Assembly (NCBI GenBank): GCA_038030265.1
Contig: CM075943.1
Location: forward strand, 20,274,001-20,338,000
DNA: 64,000 nucleotides
Direction of reading: 5' to 3'
From: Corythucha ciliata
Lineage: Eukaryota; Arthropoda; Insecta; Hemiptera; Tingidae
Shown piece after piece: positions 33,871 to 46,310 of this stretch. The position numbers were made by a program, and so were the translations under genes. The notes under the pieces are model-generated. The model was not told the DNA's origin, searched no databases, and saw only the letters and a program-made list of their open reading frames with translations. The stretch's first letter is position 1. Each line of letters starts with the position of its first letter.

Positions 33871-34092
33871 TTTTTAATTCACATAGTGAAGAGCGCATCA
33901 ACGAGAGTACACAGTACAGTCCGTAAAAATTACTTTAGAGCCTAGGCTCTGAAACGCTGTAATATTTGCGGCCTTAAAAAAGTTTAGCTCTAGCCGGGGC
34001 CGGCTACACTTCCAGGCTTGAAAAGACACTTTAGCTTCGTGGTGTATACATACTATTCTACAACAGTAAACGTAATACATAATCAATTTTTA

Positions 34093-34232
34093 GGTGTTCA
34101 AAAGCTCTATGCATTAGTTTTGTGGAGTCCATGCAATGATGCAACCAAAAATAGCCTCGAAAAATGAACTATTTTGATTGGTTGCGTGTAGACTCCACAA
34201 ACGCATAGAGGTGGGGTTTATGAACGGGGCTC
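34093..34232. mobile_element. MITE with GGCCCGTTCA-type termini
   Basis: Degenerate ends but the core 'cctcgaaaaatgaac' and the first/last 'catagag' segments match the family. Confidence 0.6.
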
Positions 34233-34397
34233 CAATACAGGATTTGAAATTTGTCAATTCGAAAAAGTTGTTCAATGTTTAGATAATGTCACACTACAGC
34301 TGATAAACTTACTCAGTTTCGAGTTTTCTAATTCGTACAGTGAAGAGCGCTTCAACGCTAGTATAATATGAAGACAATCTGTAAAAATTACTCTAAA

Positions 34398-34532
34398 GGC
34401 TCGTCAACAAGCTCTATGTTTTCGTTGTGTGGTGTCTATGCAACCTATAGAAATGCTTCATTTTTCGAGGGAATAAATTTGTTTGGTTGCATAGACTTCA
34501 CACAACGCAGGCATAGAGCTTGTATACGGGCC
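34398..34532. mobile_element. MITE with GGCCCGTTCA-type termini
   Basis: 'ggctcgtcaacaagctctat' to 'gagcttgtatacgggcc'. Core 'tttttcgagggaataaa'. It lies only about 170 bp from the preceding copy. Confidence 0.7.
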
Positions 34533-34539
34533 TTAAAAA

Positions 34540-36110
34540 ATCATAATTAAACTTTGAAATCAATCAAGGATGCTTTTTTAGCGAACTTTTAAAAATTTTG
34601 AGTGGGGTTTGATTACGTCAAAACTTATTTATTGAAATAGATGATGTGATGAAGAGGGGGGTTGAATCCGTGAAATTGATTTTATTCATTGCCAAATCCG
34701 CGTGGTTTTAAAGCATTTGGTTTCGTGATTTGAGCTTTTCGTGATGGTCAAGACTTTTTGTCGTTAGGGCGTTCCGTGTTTAGAACCTTGTTGTAATATA
34801 TGAGCTTTGGTTCAATAAGGGAGCCCAAGAAGGGATTTCGGGATTTACTAAAGCGCGTCAGATTAACATACTGAGGATACCTTTTAAGGGGTGTAGCTTG
34901 TTGAGAGGCAATGGCGCCTATACTACAGTTGAAGATGGCAATGCTACCTGTTTCCAAGGGCACAAATCCCTTCTTAGTTGGAAATTTAAAAATATTCACA
35001 TCTGTCTGCTCAGTCACTATGTTTTTTTTTTTTTTTTTTTTTTTTTTTACCTTCTTCCCGCAGGTGGTCCTTTATGAGGGAACTCATAATCATACCATAC
35101 CATACCTTCCGCATAGCTTCTCCTTATTGTGTATTTCCTGGGCTGGTATGAGTATTCTATTTTCAGTTTTTGTTATTATTTTACATTTAATTCTTATATC
35201 TCTTTAATGAGTGCACTCTGTGAATTTAAAATTATTGGCGCAGTTTCTTCATAATTAACTGAAAATTTGCTCTTCCTGTCAAGCAAAGCACAAAATCATG
35301 TCTGCAATCCATCAAAATTTATTTTTTTCCGTTCAAATAATCCATCAAATAAAATGTCACTGTCTTGTGCAAATATAACAACAATATTAACTATATATGC
35401 ATAATTAGTATCGCCGATCATGCAGTCCGTACACCGGTCCGGGGACGCCCTCTTTCAACTTCTGTTTTATTTGCAAAACTTGCGTTTGAGCTTTTCCTGA
35501 CTGCTGAGAAGGTGTCACAGAGCGTGAGATAAATGTCAATTTCTTTCCCTCCAACCTTTTTATAATAAAATAATGGAGGATAAACAGATGAGCTTTTCGG
35601 GGGCTTGAAAAGGACAGATAATACAAGGGATATTACTTTGCAGAAAATGCTCGTTTCAGCGGGATTTCAAATATACCAACTTTTGATAAGAAATAAAAAA
35701 TGTTTCCGACGGGTATACAATTTTTATTTATTCATTTACGTGGAAGGATTGATATGCCTCATCAAAAATATTTTTTTTTTGGAAATTGTGAAACTTCCTC
35801 ATTCACCGCTGAATTAAATAAATAGCGCCCACTCGGGGCTGAAATATTAAAATTTCGTCCATCCACAGCTAAAATTGAGAAAAACTGTTTTTCTCCATCC
35901 ATCGCAGCATCGCGATGATAAGCCGCCCACCTACAGGGAGCATCCCTTTGTCCAAAGCTACGAATGTGAAAATTCAGATGTTTTATGCTCAAAGCAGATT
36001 TTGTTTGTCGCTGGGGCCACTGCGAGTAAAATTAACTGTTCAAATTCACTGATGATATTGCAGTGAATAATTGGCATAAAATAATTGGGGCGAAGACAGT
36101 AGGTATATGA
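34540..36110. other. No recognisable gene
   Basis: Includes T28 at about 35021-35048, a short (CATAC)n-like run at 35090-35106, and several small frames with no recognisable domain. Confidence 0.35.
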
Positions 36111-36111
36111 G

Positions 36112-36262
36112 GCAAAAATTGACTTGTTTTCAATGTCTGACTCTGGCTCATTCGTGCACAGGAAGCAACGATGCCGAACAAAAACACATTTGAATTGAGT
36201 ATCTCAGTTGAAGGGAATAGACCGAGAGCTGGCGACACTCCCTTGTTTTCAGAAAATCCATT
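36112..36262. repeat. Segment inverted at 28285-28445
   Basis: Ends exactly where the hairpin-ended element begins ('aaaatccatttt' then 'tagtgcatttcattc'). Confidence 0.7.
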
Positions 36263-37277
36263 TTTAGTGCATTTCATTCTGAAAATGCACTATTGGTCTC
36301 GTCGTGATGGTGGCAAACATGGGTCATGTCATGTTTTTTTCACGTTTCAGAACCTCTAGAACACGAATTCAGTGGTCTCCGGAATTCATATATATTATAT
36401 TACAATTGTATACAGGGTGTTTCAGTTTTAATGTGCAATATTTGCACATGTTGTAGTACCCACTAGGACGCACCAGAAACGTCGTATTGACATATGGCCC
36501 AAAATGCTTTCCTCACGAGATATTCGCGAATTTGTGGTTTTCGTCTAATCTCATCTTTTTTCTTCAAAATAGCGAGATACCGGCCAACTGCTTCGATCTG
36601 GCCTAAAATTGATGACGGATTCGGAAAGAGTACAAAATTGCCTTTTAGAATCCGCCGTCATAGTTGGTTTTGTATGGCATTTATTTCTCGTTTATTTGGG
36701 CCAAATCGGTCAATGTTGGGGGGGGGGGGATAAGGGTTAAATGGTCAAAAAATCACTATAAATCACCAGTTGACTCTAGAAGCACTATATTCGGTACGTA
36801 TACTCCATGTCATAGTAGCCTTTGATTCCAATTTTAATTTTTCGAAAAAGTCAAGGTGGTGGGGGTGGTCCTCCTGGGGTGGAAGTTTAAAAATAGCGTT
36901 GAACTTCACTAGTTCAACTTAGCGCTCTAAAATTCGACTCAACAATTTAATTTAACAAAAGCCCTGGGTTCCATTGAGATTTATCGAACACATTGATGGG
37001 GGGGGGGGGGTAAAATGGGGATGAAATTTCCAAAAAATCGCTTAAATTCACACGTTTGTTATAAAATACGGTGCAAAAAATTAATATAAAAAAGCCCTTG
37101 GAAAACCACCAAAAATTTTCGACATTTTTGAAGAAAGGTGGTGAAAATAGAGGAAGAAGTTCGGCTTAATGAAACAAATTATGGTAACAAAATTATTACT
37201 TCTGGGACGGCTTAGGGTGTCCGTATACGGAATGAAATGCACTCTTTCCGACCGCCAGCTGCCGGAGCGAAATTTTT
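36262..37277. mobile_element. Hairpin-ended element, subfamily 2 (long copy with an internal insertion)
   Basis: One end is the hairpin 'tagtgcatttcattctgaaa'/'atgcactattggtctcg'. The other is 'gtatacggaatgaaatgcac', 'tctttccgaccgcc' and 'agctgccggagcgaaat', whose CCGACCGCCAGCTGCCGG forms a stem. Colinear with 62231-63072. About 36413-36690 differs from that copy and begins 'acagggtgtttcagtttt', which looks like another element's end inserted inside. Confidence 0.7.
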
Positions 37278-37820
37278 TCGATTTTAGCCATGAATTAGCA
37301 ATTTCTTTCGCTTTAGACATGAATTAGCACTTTATGTCATTCACTAAGTGACCGTTGGAAACCGTGAATTTTCTCTATTTTGGATGTGAGCGGTTGGTCT
37401 CAATGCTAGCCGCGAATTAGCACTTAGTCTCGTTTATATATGTATAGTCGTGAAGATGCCCCCGGAAAGAGCGAATGTGCGATTTTCAATTTTAACTATG
37501 GTTGACGCTATTGATGATGAAAATATTTGTTCTCATGTTGGAAAAAAGAAATATAAGCAATCCTACAACCCCCTGGACGCGGGGCCACCGCCTAAAGACG
37601 GCTCTGATGATGACGGGCGCAGGTCAATTAATTCCAAGGTCGTTCACGCCGCTATAAATCAAACTCCTCCGCCGATTCAAGGCGTTTATAATCGAGGGTT
37701 CTCTTTCTGCGTTTGGTTTTTGTAACACGTGACAAGTAAAAGTTTGTTCACCAGGAATCGTGTTTTTAACCATGCCCACGGTGAGAATTTATAAAACATT
37801 TAAACTATTTGGGCTCATAT
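37278..37820 (+). repeat. Segment P, inverted at 63180-63722
   Basis: Near-identical inverted copies lie immediately before unit B and near the window end, each abutting the same end of a subfamily 2 element. The first part contains spaced 'gaattagca' repeats, then a TATA-like 'tttatatatgtatag' and the 91-codon frame. Confidence 0.85.
37450..37725 (+). CDS. Hypothetical protein, 91 codons, in segment P
   Basis: Starts MKMPPERANVRFSILTM and runs through a charged region (GKKKYKQSYNPLD, KDGSDDDGRRS) to a Trp/Phe end, FCVWFL. A TATA-like 'tttatatatgtatag' lies about 15 nt before the first ATG. The copy at 63271-63546 (minus) differs by one residue (Val/Ile). No family recognised. High identity could simply mean recent duplication. 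Confidence 0.3.
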   Translation: MKMPPERANVRFSILTMVDAIDDENICSHVGKKKYKQSYNPLDAGPPPKDGSDDDGRRSINSKVVHAAINQTPPPIQGVYNRGFSFCVWFL

Positions 37821-37945
37821 CGTCCAAATCCACTAAGTCAGAAAATTCACTTACCTTACTCGATGTTTTGATTTGGACATTGCAGGGGTTAGTCAAGAAC
37901 AGGTTACAAAAGGAATCAACTTGGGATTTAGCAGAAAAAAACAGA

Positions 37946-38208
37946 CCAGGGGGGTTATTCTGTAAATTTGAAAGTTTACGTGTCGTAAAATGGAAGAAGG
38001 GTGAGGGGAGGTACTTCGTTGGCTTGGTTTTTACGATACCTTTCGAATTAAACTGCGGAATTTTCAGGCGAGAATAAGTGGTCTCGAAGAAAAAATTGAA
38101 AAATTCTTAACAAATGTGTGGAAAAACCAAGGCAAGGGGGTGAATTCTCTCCCTCTCCTTCCCAGTTACGTCACGTAAATTTTGAAAATTACAGAATCAC
38201 CCCCCTGG
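37946..38208. mobile_element. MITE with CCAGGGGGGT ends, unit B copy
   Basis: Same element as 26715-26976 and 57909-58170. Confidence 0.75.
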
Positions 38209-39351
38209 AGCCGTCAATCAGCCGAACAATAATGTAATGATGATGGAAGTAATAGACATAAACCAATATTGGTGACAAATAATCAACTGAAACTTATTTT
38301 AGTCAGGAAACACGATAGTTGTAAACGGATAAATTACAGCGAGAAATAGACTATGGAACACCAAAATAATCAGTTTTTGCGAAAGACCTAAATGAGGTCG
38401 TCGTTAAAACACTCCGCGAAAAAGACAATCGACCAAGGAAATGGTCTTTTTTTTAGAGAGAGAATAATGTCCTTGCAGAATTATCCTTAAAAGGAATTGT
38501 TTATGTTAAGAAATGGCGTGGGTGTGTTCAAAGGAGTCCCGAAAGAAGTCTTTAATCAATGGTTATGTTCCGTTGTAATTTCTCATGCATAGCCAAACCA
38601 AAAATTTCGTGTTGGAGGGGTGTTCTTGGTTGGGTTTTCAAAAGCTTCACAAATTTTGCTGCTGTAAAAATTGTTCTTGTGTGGTTAAGCCATTGGAAAA
38701 ACCAATTTCACAGATTTGCTTTTTCAAAAAACGAAATTCACAGTGGTGGATCAATGACAAACCTAATGTTGCGTATTTGGTCCACTTTGAGACCAACTAT
38801 ACGAGCTTGAATATTTCGCGGGCTTAGCTCGGAAAAAGACAATTCTCGCAGGGTTTGGTAATTGGAAAAACCACGTTGGCAGGTTCATCTCACTCAAAAA
38901 CGATAATATTGCGTGGTTTATTGGTTTAAAACGCCATTTTTCCAGGATTGGTTCTCTGCAGGATGTTTCATAAGGAAAATAAAATAGTTTTGCATATGTT
39001 GTACGACTTAGTTGGGCGAACCAAAATTATTATATGGACCACCTTCCCTTTTCTTGCCCTTCTGTTATATCCATAATAGTCATTAGAAGCCTTTGTAACA
39101 CCCGTTTCACTACTTTTGAAAAATGCCGTCGATTCCGGACTGCTCGTACTACATCGGAACCACTACGCTGAACACCAAACGAGCAAACCTGTAGTATCCT
39201 CTGCACATTTTGGGGTTAAAATTGCGCAAAAGACACGACTATGGGCAGTTAAAATGATTATCACTGTTTTCCTATGAATCTTGAATTCTCATTTTTATTC
39301 TGAACAATGCTTGAATGAAAAACAACTCTTTTAAAATCCAACAATAATTAA

Positions 39352-39486
39352 GGTCCGTTCATGAGCTCCACATTTCCGTTGTGTGATATCTTTGCAACCT
39401 ATAAAATTACTTTATTTTTCGAGGGAATACATTTGTTCGGTTGCATAGAATCCACACAACGCAAACAAAGGGCTTATAAATGGGCC
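39352..39486. mobile_element. MITE with GGCCCGTTCA-type termini, unit B copy
   Basis: Ends 'ggtccgttcatgagctcc' and 'agggcttataaatgggcc'. The overlapping minus frame 39412-39672 is not accepted as a gene. Confidence 0.7.
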
Positions 39487-39685
39487 ATTAGGAATTTGAA
39501 TCGAAAAGAACGTCCCAAATAGTGTTGATTTTAATACAAGCTCACGTATGAGATATAAAATCGACCCAAGAATGAATGATGTAATCATTGTCCAATATAC
39601 CACGTTTTTCAAATGCGGGGGTGATTTTAACGGAAGGATTACTAAAAAAAAAGGTGGAAAATGGAGAAACAAGCGATGAGGGCTT

Positions 39686-40000
39686 GTGGCTATTCTACAG
39701 ACAGGTAGAATTTTTAGTCTGACTCATTGCAACTGCCATTTCCAACATTCACCCCTCTTTTTGCTAAGCAATCGGTTTACAGAACCGCTTGAAAAGGGTC
39801 ATTTAAGTTTAAAGCAGGGCCAAGAGAAAAGTAGGGGTGGGGAGAAAACTGTTCAAGGGAAAGGTACGAATAGGGATTCATTCCTAGTTAAAACGTTATA
39901 CTGTGGACAGTGAATAAAATGCGTCCTGAAAAACAACGAATGATGTGCCCGAATCCGGCTGAAGATTCTCATCAAAGGAAGGAACGTGTGCACAGCGAAT
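39686..40000 (+). other. Possible two-exon coding segment, unit B copy
   Basis: Frame from 39686 to a donor-like gtacgaat at about 39865, then an exon at 39911-40000 (acceptor tggacag, donor gtgagtacc), phases matching. The 90-nt exon is amino-acid identical in A, B and C with at least one silent difference. Unrecognised product; same strand as and 2.8 kb upstream of the CMTR1-like copy. Confidence 0.35.
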
Positions 40001-41499
40001 GTGAGTACCACTTTGATTATGTACCCATATTAATTATTATCTATGTTGAAATGTGGCAAAATGTTCACAATTTTTCTCGCGATTTAATTATATTAATTTA
40101 ATAAGTATAGTAAGATTGAATATTAGCTTAAACGCTGTGTAAGGATCAACGATCATTTTTATTTACCATCACCGGAAATTAAAGTCACTTAGTTCCGTTT
40201 ATTCAATCTCTTGAAAAGGTTTTTTTTCTTTTCTTTTTAACATTCAAGAAATGTTTAAGGACAATTAGGGGGTGGTTTTTATTTGCACAAAATTCACTTG
40301 CATCGCTTTTGATTTCGAATGCAAATTTCATAATGGATTTTACCACCTCGACTTCAAGTTGGACATAACTCTTCCATGTCCACATAATTTGTTTTTGTTT
40401 TTTTGTGCACCTATGTCCGACTCAGTTTCAATTCAAACTTTAAGCATATAGGCGGAGGAGACCACTATTAACATCCTCAAAGTTAAAGTGCTTGCTATAG
40501 TAGAAAAATCGTGTTTCTCAAGTTTTATTTTCCTAGAGTTTTGATATTCCGAGGGGTTCCTTAATAATAACATCGACACGTATTAGGTCAAAAACTACAT
40601 CGCTCTAGGACTATTTTGACAAGGTTCAGGAATAACATAATGATTCTGCGTCCTAATAAACAGTTTCAGGGTTAGTTAATTTGATGAGAGGTAATAGGAA
40701 TCTTTTTGAAAATACAGCTTGGTGCTAGGGAATGTTTCTGAAACTCGTGCAACAGAAGGTTTTTTTGATGGCTGGGTGCCTTCAAGAAAAAAGGCGGAAA
40801 AAATAATTTTCTTATTTCAGTTTGTGATTGTACCTATACTATTGAATGTGACACTTACTCACTAGTCTCACTAGTTCATTGAGTCCTATGTTCAGGAATA
40901 AACCAAAATTATCAAGTGTGTAACATTGAGTTTTTTATATATTTCATATTTTCCTCTTCGGAAGCTTTGGGAAATTCAAAATTAAATAGAAATTATGAGG
41001 AATGAGGTTCGTCTTTGAGGTTTGGGGGCGATTGCGACTCGAATATCGAAACCTAGTTTATAATTTTGACGAGCTATTTTATAAAATTTTTTATCATTAT
41101 CACCAATTGATTGGTGGCCGGCAACCCGCTCACAACTCTATCTAGGAAGATTTCTGGGCTGGTTTTTAGGTGTGGATGAAAAGGGGTGATAGTTCTTAAC
41201 AAGATCCAGGTTGAGTTCCTCGAATTTTTCCATTTGTATAGAACGATTTTTTGCCTTTTGCAAGTTGGGTGAGATATCGCGTGATCGGTCAATGGTTTAG
41301 GGAAAAGCCTAACATGTTAGGGAATTTAGTCTGGAGCAGCCGTAAATTGGATGTACCTAATTTGTGTGACCGCGGATGGCAACGTTCTAAAACTCAAGAG
41401 AGGGAAGCGCCCGGTCCGATAGGATGACGTCACTCACTGACCCTAAGTCAATACCCTTACCGCGATTTTTTCCTTTATTTTGCTTGTGAAGTTCTTCTT

Positions 41500-41710
41500 T
41501 GAACCACGACTTATTTCCTAATTTTAGTCCGGAGTTGCATCGATAATAGTAATTTTCTTCTCAATAATTCGTTCCAGTTTTACTGACAAAAAAAAACGCC
41601 GTTTTTTTTTTTTTTTTTTTTTTTTTCGGTTAGTAAAATTAGAACGAATTATTGAGAAGAAAATTACTATTATCGATGCAACTTCCGGACTAAAATTAAG
41701 AAATATGTGC
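41500..41710. repeat. Inverted repeat around poly(T), unit B
   Basis: Arms containing 'gcatcgataatagtaatttt' and 'ttctcaataattcgttcca' flank T24-26. Equivalent places: 54413-54605 (C), 23268-23430 (A). Confidence 0.7.
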
Positions 41711-42847
41711 GACAGTTTTCATAAAGAACATGAAGATTCTGCGTCCCAATCAACAGTTTCGAATGAGGGACTGGCATAATTTAATGAAGGGGAATGACAG
41801 GGATGAAAATGAGTTTACGACAAGGTGAGGGCACCGCTAAAGCTCTGAAGACAAGGCGCAAGATCACCACATAAAGATGTTGTAGACCACTGAGGATGGC
41901 TTTAATAAGAAGAAAAGCTTCTGGCTATTGAAAATAAAAAACAAAAAACGTGGAGGGAAGATTCAATTCCTAACAACTTGGGATGACACTGTCGCTAGAA
42001 AATGTTAATGCAAGGGAGGTTTTTTTTTAAATAAGAAAGCCTATTTTTTGGAGCAGCGAAAGAAAAAAAATTATCCGAAAATTGTTACATCTTTTTGTTT
42101 ACTTATTTTGATTTGTCTGGGTGCATACAATTGCAACCCGACGATATACTAGGAAGACTTCTGCGCTGGCAATCAGGTGTGGGTGGAAGGGGGACATTCC
42201 TAACCCAAATCCTGATTGAGATTGTACAATTTTTCAAGGTTTATGGTGAGTATTGTTGCCTTCCAGAAGTTATGCGAGTGAACGCGTTACCAGTGAATGG
42301 TGCGGGAAAAGGACTAACTTGTCAAGGAATTTCTAAGCGGTTTTTTAAAAATGTTAGCCATTGTCTGGACCTTATAACAGTCTTTGTTCAAATCGCCTAT
42401 ATGGACCTACATAAAATGAGAATCATTTTCCTCAACTTTAGCCGAGTATTGACGTATTTCACAATTTTAGGGGCAAATTGGAGCTTTTTGTCAGTATACA
42501 TAGCCAAGAAGAGATTTTTCCAACTCTCATAGCGTCAAATTTCGCTTTTTCTTGATTTTGCCGTACTTTTAAGCTTATCGGAACCTGACTCTATTTTCTT
42601 GCGGCATCGCGATAGGGCTTGATTCGAGTTCCCTGGCATTCCTTTAACATTTCACAAACGGCCATTACAAATAAGCTGCGAGTGCGCTGATGTGCTGCTG
42701 TTGGACCAAGTTCGTGATAAAAAATGAGTCTTCTCATTTATCGTTATTCATTCAGTTACACTTATTAGAATTGAAAAGAAAAAGAAATTGAAGAAAATCC
42801 TCGCTTTTCACGTTGTAGCTAAAAGCTATTGCATCTTTTTTTTCCAG

Positions 42848-44214
42848 GCTCCTATGATATAGAATACTACGAAAGGATTGGTTTTAACATTCAAATCCTT
42901 GGAAATGAAATTGATACTGATCAAGAGGAAGAAGCAACTCTTCCAACATCGAATTCTGATTCACGCTCAGGCTCATCATCATCGGCGTCGGTTGATGAGT
43001 GTGATTCGAGGGCATCATCTCCCTGCCCCAAAAGGCGTCGCTTTCCTTCACCGAACAATCAAATTGCTCCGCAAAGCCAAAGCCCCGACTCCAACGAAGA
43101 AGTACTCTTGGCAAGACGTACTGCGCTACGAGCTGGCATGTTGAGTGAGAAAATCAAATCAGTATACGACTGGGTGTGTCTCCTTGTGGGTAACGCCAAT
43201 TTAAATTTCTTTATCGGTATGTTAATTTTGAAACAGTAACTTACTGTCCCCCTCCCACGATGCTCCTAAATAGAACGGATTTTCTCTCCTAACAGGAATG
43301 GGAGATAACCAACTGTCAAGTTGGAATAACGAGAAACGTAATTGGGACCTCGTAGAAAACTTTAATGTCGGTATCAGCCGAAATACCGTTGTATTTGGAA
43401 GCATCACGGAGGAATTGAATTGTTGGGCGTTGCACATAATTGATGTCTACTCAATAGACAACGAAGATGTCTCAAGCAACGATTACTTCAAGAGGTGGGT
43501 TGAATTTGTATCAATTTCGCTAAATTTCTGTTAACATTTTTTTTGTTTTTTCAAGGCTGGGACTCTTGGAGCAGGCGATAATTGACAGTAATACATCGGC
43601 AACGTTTCCCGTGAGGGTCATGATAGCACAACCTCTTATAAAAATCCAATCCGTTATCGAAAAGTAACATCTATTCATTTTTCTAATAATTTTTGAAAAT
43701 GTATTTTTCAACAGTCATCATGTTTTTCAGACTGAAATATCAACCAAATATGTCGCCGAGATTGGTCGCTGCAAACGATAAATACGCATTCGGACCTATC
43801 GGGATTTTGTTTTTTAAAACGATCAAAGGTTTGAATTTATTTCCCACCTCACCACTCCAACAAACACAATCACTAATAATAATTGTTTTTTACTATTTAG
43901 CTCCATGGACTGCATGCATTAGTCGTACCACTGGATTCCAGTATTATTATAATACTCTTACTCGGGAATCATTGTATAAACAACATCGGCCCACCGCGTC
44001 GATCGCTTCGGCAGAGTAAGTTTCAGGTGTACCCCCACACACCGACTGTAACGAAAACCATTTCTAACGATACTACTGTTGCATTTACAGAGATAGCCTG
44101 GCTGAGCAATACATTTGGCTGTGGGAAAATGGTGCAGGCTTGCAAAAGGATGGCCCTGTTGAGGGTGTCCTACACAAGAACGAGCTATTAAGTTTTGTAA
44201 AAAGTGCTAAGTAA
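42848..44214 (+). CDS. CMTR1-like: CMTR1-like C-terminal half, unit B copy (six exons)
   Basis: Exons: A 42848-43216, B 43296-43494, C 43556-43663, D 43731-43828, E 43901-44015, F 44091-44214 (TAA 44212-44214). Introns of 79, 61, 67, 72 and 75 nt all begin GT and end AG, and the joined frame stays open for 336 codons after the first partial codon. Reading: acidic/Ser linker and basic KRRR (residues 61-64); degenerate guanylyltransferase-like domain, residues about 97-257; WW-like domain in exon E, with W260 and YYYN but Leu (282) where the second Trp of a WW domain would be; C-terminal tail. Domain order matches the C-terminal half of CMTR1, the nuclear cap1 methyltransferase. No methyltransferase domain or start codon is seen upstream: exon A follows a polypyrimidine tract and acceptor, and its first Met is residue 97. 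A poly(A) signal AATAAA is at 44336-44341. It could be the 3' part of a longer gene, a decoy-like partial copy, or transcriptionally dead. Confidence 0.78.
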
Positions 44215-44335
44215 AAGCAGAGGAACTGAGTCCTCGAATAATGTAAGTCATGTAAATATTGTATATAATGTATATATTAAAATATGCATCTAAAAATGTA
44301 TACTGTGTATTATTTAATGTGTAATATGTAAATGT

Positions 44336-44341
44336 AATAAA
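44336..44341 (+). terminator. Polyadenylation signal AATAAA
   Basis: First canonical hexamer after the stop of the unit B copy, about 120 nt downstream, in very AT-rich sequence. Confidence 0.45.
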
Positions 44342-44671
44342 ATGACAATAATATAAGTAAATTGTGTATATATAATGTAGTATTTATATGTGTATATTGT
44401 ATATATGCATTGTGACAATAATGTAAATATTATTTTGACGTACCTATATTGTATTTATTTAACTAATAATTCATATTTTAATAGAATACGTTTTGCTGTA
44501 CTTTCGACTTTTCTTTTGTTACCTGTTAAAAAGTACCTATTTGAACGAAACCGAGTTCTGATTGTGATTTTCACGACCTGAGAAATTTCCAAGGCTGGTA
44601 ACTCGTTCTAATGACGGAGAGATTAAGATTGTCGAAAAATCAGATTCAGAGGCCACTCTGGGGTTCGTTGT

Positions 44672-44692
44672 CGGGGGGGGGGGGGGCGGTTT
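44672..44692. repeat. G run (about 18 nt)
   Basis: Unit B version of a G/C run also present as C run at about 51426-51439 in C; A has a shorter mixed version. Confidence 0.8.
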
Positions 44693-45789
44693 TAATAAAG
44701 TAAAGTATTAAGCTCGTGAAGATCATCAAATCTTGATGTAATAATCATGAGGGGGAGTGGCTCTCTGTCTTAGAAGATTTTGGGTGTTTAAACCGTTTAG
44801 TGGAGAAACAAGTATATCCTCGCACGAGCGTCAGCAGGATTTTTGTGTTTGACATGTGACAGAGAGATTTGTTTCGGCCTAGATGGATCTTTATTGCAGT
44901 ACGAGACAGCAGTTGTTTTTCTTTTCCCAGCCAAGGCCTTCAACCGCTCTCACTTGTGTCTTCTGTGCAATTATGCAGTGCTCCACAAGAAATGCTGATG
45001 ATCTCGCCGATTCCGGAGAGTGCGAACAAACCTTAAACGCCCCTTTTTCACCACTCTTTACGACCCCCTTTTTGCCTGTATCGGTTGCCTTTTTTCTTCT
45101 GGAACTAACTTCAATCGGTGGAGCGGCTTCTTTTCATACGCTTATATGGTTCAAAAAAGAAGAAGAACAAATGAAATTATACAAGACCAATCATGGAAAT
45201 TTTAAATCGTGTAGTATGACTTTGCTTGAAAAAAAAAAAAAAAAATGTGTAACTTGTCTTTAGAACTCCTATATCGCCTTGGCCACCTTCGAGGTGAATC
45301 GCAAAGCCAATAATCCTCCTTTTACTTGTGGAAACAAATGCTTTTGGTATAATTAAGCTCCTTGAAAGGATCATCTCCATTCATTTTCGGGGCTGGAGTT
45401 CGTAGTTTGCATTATTGTAATCCGCGAACGCTGTAAGGAAGAAAAAAAAAAAAAATATAAGATCTTGGATCTTATTCAGGGCTTGATCATAGGAGGGTGA
45501 CTACCGGGGCTATAATCCCTGGGCGGCGAAAATTGAGAAATTGAAGGGAGAATGGAAGGGGGAAGTGAAAAATCGAACCAGAAGAAGATGAAATTGAAGA
45601 CGATTTTTTTTTACTTTTTTTTTCATACGAAGGTTTTTTTTTCATATACCGGACAAGCCCATTTTAAGTAGCAATCACATTATGGAACAACGTGATAAAG
45701 CAGTTAAACTGGAAGACAAAAGTTAACCAGAATATCAACAAAACAATAGTTTAACAAATAAAACTTTCAAATATTATTAATAAGTGCAA

Positions 45790-46158
45790 AATAAATCTAC
45801 ATCACAGGTCAGGGGTAGAAATATGTTTTTTAAAAGCCACGAAAGACACGCGGAAGATATCGATATCGAGGTGATTAGCCAGTCTCATTATTCTCGGAAG
45901 AGGCGAGTGACAAAAGTAGTCAGTTGCACACAGTTGGACATAAAACGTGGACGCCTCGCGAGTATTCCTAGCAGGCACGCAGAACCGGATTTTCTCCAGA
46001 AGATCGGGACAATCCACCAGTCCCCGAACGATTCGAAACAGCAACGAGAGATCGGCTCTTTTCCTTCTCACAGTCAAATAAAAATATATGGTTTTGCCTA
46101 TAACTGTCCTTGTGAGCAAGGTGTAAATATCTTTCCTCAACACCCCGTGCCTGCCCAA
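45790..46158 (-). pseudogene. Non-LTR retrotransposon ORF2 C-terminal fragment, only in unit B
   Basis: The minus frame contains RRKRADLSLLFRIVRGLVDC, PDLLEKIRFCVPARNTRE and HSPLPRIMRLANHLDIDIF. This arrangement is typical of the C-terminal region that follows the RT domain in Jockey/CR1-type elements. The frame is open across this stretch but truncated at both ends. It is absent from units A and C. Confidence 0.75.
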
Positions 46159-46310
46159 CTTTAGGTACGTTATTTATCACAGTATTTCGGTTCCAATCAC
46201 GGATTTCAAGGTCTCATTTGAATCTTCAGGAAATTCTGCATGCGCGTGCGATCTTGCTTCCCAGAATAATTCGTTGAAAAAGCAAGAATACTGACGTATT
46301 CGGCTCCATG
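46085..46310. repeat. Family U copy
   Basis: See 12720-12960. It overlaps the start of the RT-derived fragment. Confidence 0.65.

Noticed and set aside
38559..38827. Overlapping frames conserved in A, B and C
   Set aside because: Two frames are equally conserved over the same DNA, as expected from recent duplication.
42095..42532. 145-codon frame shared by units B and C (partly in A)
   Set aside because: The unit A version differs mainly by replacements, and the tandem relative at 41.1-41.4 kb has stops in the same frame; more likely repeat sequence.
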